Positions 63,184 to 64,000 of a stretch of DNA of 64,000 nucleotides are shown here, one piece after another. Source of the stretch: Halarcobacter mediterraneus (GTDB taxonomy: Bacteria > Campylobacterota > Campylobacteria > Campylobacterales > Arcobacteraceae); NCBI RefSeq assembly GCF_004116625.1, contig NZ_NXIE01000005.1, forward strand, positions 1 to 64,000, in the 5' to 3' direction. The translations under genes and the position numbers were made by a program. The notes beneath the pieces are model-generated. The model did no database searches. It was not told where the DNA came from and worked only from the letters and a program-made list of their open reading frames with translations. How positions within the stretch are numbered: the first letter of the stretch is position 1; every line of letters begins with the position of its first letter.

Positions 63184-63239
63184 GATAAAGGGATTCTATT
63201 AATCCCTTTATCAAAATGGTTTTAAACTAAAACCATTTT
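63184..63239. terminator. Pair of hairpins between urtE and the TSUP gene
   Basis: A perfect 12-bp stem (63184-63195 with 63201-63212) ends the urt operon. A second perfect stem (63213-63223 with 63229-63239) overlaps the last codons of the convergent TSUP gene and, with the A and T flanks, can end that message. Confidence 0.75.
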
Positions 63240-64000
63240 AATACCAACACATAATAAGAATATAGCAAAAGCAAGTTTTAACTGTTTTACATTTAATTTA
63301 TATGCCAGTTTTACACCATAGGGTGCAAAAAACATTGTCATTGGAACTAGTACTATAAATGCCAGCCAATTAACATAACCTGTAGAGGCTAATGGCAGAT
63401 TCTGCACATTCCATCCCACAATAATATATCCAATAGTTGCAGGTACACTAATAATCAAACCAAACAATGAAGCTGTACTAACAGCTCTATGAATTGGAAA
63501 TGAGAATAAAGATAATAAAGGAACCATCAAAGTTCCCCCACCAATACCCAGTAATGAAGCAAAACCACCAAGAAGTGTAGCAAAAATAGATTGCCCAAAT
63601 TTACCTGGAAGAGATTCTGCTATTACAAGTTTCTTAAAACTACTAATAATCATATTAAGAGATACAAGTAAAAGTAGAATACCAAACATAAATTTTAAAT
63701 TTGTTCCATCTATAAATTTAGATGAAAATGCTCCAATTAAAACTCCAAGAATCACAAATGGAATCCATTTTTTAGATAAATCCCAATCAATCCCACCTTT
63801 TTTATGGTGAGATCTAGCTGATATTATTGAAGTTACAACAATAGTTGATAAAGATGTTCCAATAGATAATGGCATAGCAATTGAGATATCAATATTCATA
63901 TATATAAAAATATGATAAAGCATAGGAACAATTACAATCCCTCCACCAACACCAAGTAATCCTGCAAGCAAGCCAGCTACTACGCCACTTGCCAACAAAA
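63222..64000 (-). CDS. TSUP-family (TauE/SafE-like) membrane permease, 5' end outside window
   Basis: At least 258 residues with about eight hydrophobic helices. The two-fold repeat of the family is clear: LAGLLGVGGGIVIVPML near the start and LGGFASLLGIGGGTLMVPLLSLF in the middle. Family members move sulfite, sulfonates or other small anions. A TTG at 63998 keeps the frame open, but the visible sequence begins inside the first helix, so the true start probably lies beyond the right edge. The substrate is not inferable, though closeness to urt could be chance. Confidence 0.88.
   Translation of the reverse strand, partial: LLASGVVAGLLAGLLGVGGGIVIVPMLYHIFIYMNIDISIAMPLSIGTSLSTIVVTSIISARSHHKKGGIDWDLSKKWIPFVILGVLIGAFSSKFIDGTNLKFMFGILLLLVSLNMIISSFKKLVIAESLPGKFGQSIFATLLGGFASLLGIGGGTLMVPLLSLFSFPIHRAVSTASLFGLIISVPATIGYIIVGWNVQNLPLASTGYVNWLAFIVLVPMTMFFAPYGVKLAYKLNVKQLKLAFAIFLLCVGIKMVLV

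Overview
The window looks like chromosome of a member of the Arcobacter group (Campylobacterota). I infer this from the very AT-rich, near-unidirectional coding, the futalosine-pathway menaquinone gene mqnA, histidine kinases with the H-box form HQWRQPL, a glutamine synthetase without the adenylylatable tyrosine, separate rpoB and rpoC, and the tRNA-tuf-rpmG-tRNA(Trp)-secE-nusG-rplKAJL-rpoBC order. I did no database search, so genus-level placement is a guess.

Positions 1-16056 are housekeeping: tRNA-Thr(GGT), a cyclophilin, a wall and division block (ftsI facing ftsW-murG-uppP), mqnA, moaD-moaE, a PHP-family histidinol phosphatase, glnA, an operon of gpmI, an orphan peptide-type ABC ATPase and PBP1A on the minus strand, then mraY-murD. 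Two divergent gene pairs (ftsI/ftsW and gpmI/mraY) have -10 boxes for both strands in the same few bases.

Positions 16069-30289 are the translation and transcription block: tRNA-Phe, Thr(TGT), Tyr, Gly, tuf, rpmG (absent from a length-limited ORF call), tRNA-Trp, secE, nusG, rplK, rplA, the L10 leader, rplJ, rplL, rpoB, rpoC. Strong RNA hairpins lie before tuf, between nusG and rplK, before rplJ and between rplL and rpoB.

Positions 30293-31710 hold small poorly characterised genes. Positions 31712-53073 are the most distinctive part. They form a plus-strand locus for a very large type I-secreted surface adhesin: a kinase with two periplasmic substrate-binding domains, an OmpR-type regulator, a TolC protein fused to thrombospondin type 3 and two OmpA-like domains, a LapB-type ABC exporter, a LapC/HlyD adaptor, a LuxR-type regulator with a degenerate receiver, the 2748-residue adhesin, a LapG-type cysteine protease and a LapD-type degenerate GGDEF-EAL receptor. 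The known Lap logic is that high c-di-GMP lets LapD hold LapG, so the adhesin stays on the cell, and low c-di-GMP leads to release. Here a ligand-sensing two-component system appears to be added on the supply side. The adhesin shows no Ala-Ala LapG site and no RTX repeats.

Positions 53064-57492 carry three more signalling genes (response regulator and receiver-kinase on the minus strand, hybrid kinase on the plus strand). They lead into urtABCDE, a urea or short-chain amide ABC importer (57601-63162). The lapE-like gene and urtA both have an 8-nt direct repeat with 11-nt period just upstream of a -10 box, the geometry expected of an OmpR-family operator. A TSUP-family permease runs off the right edge.
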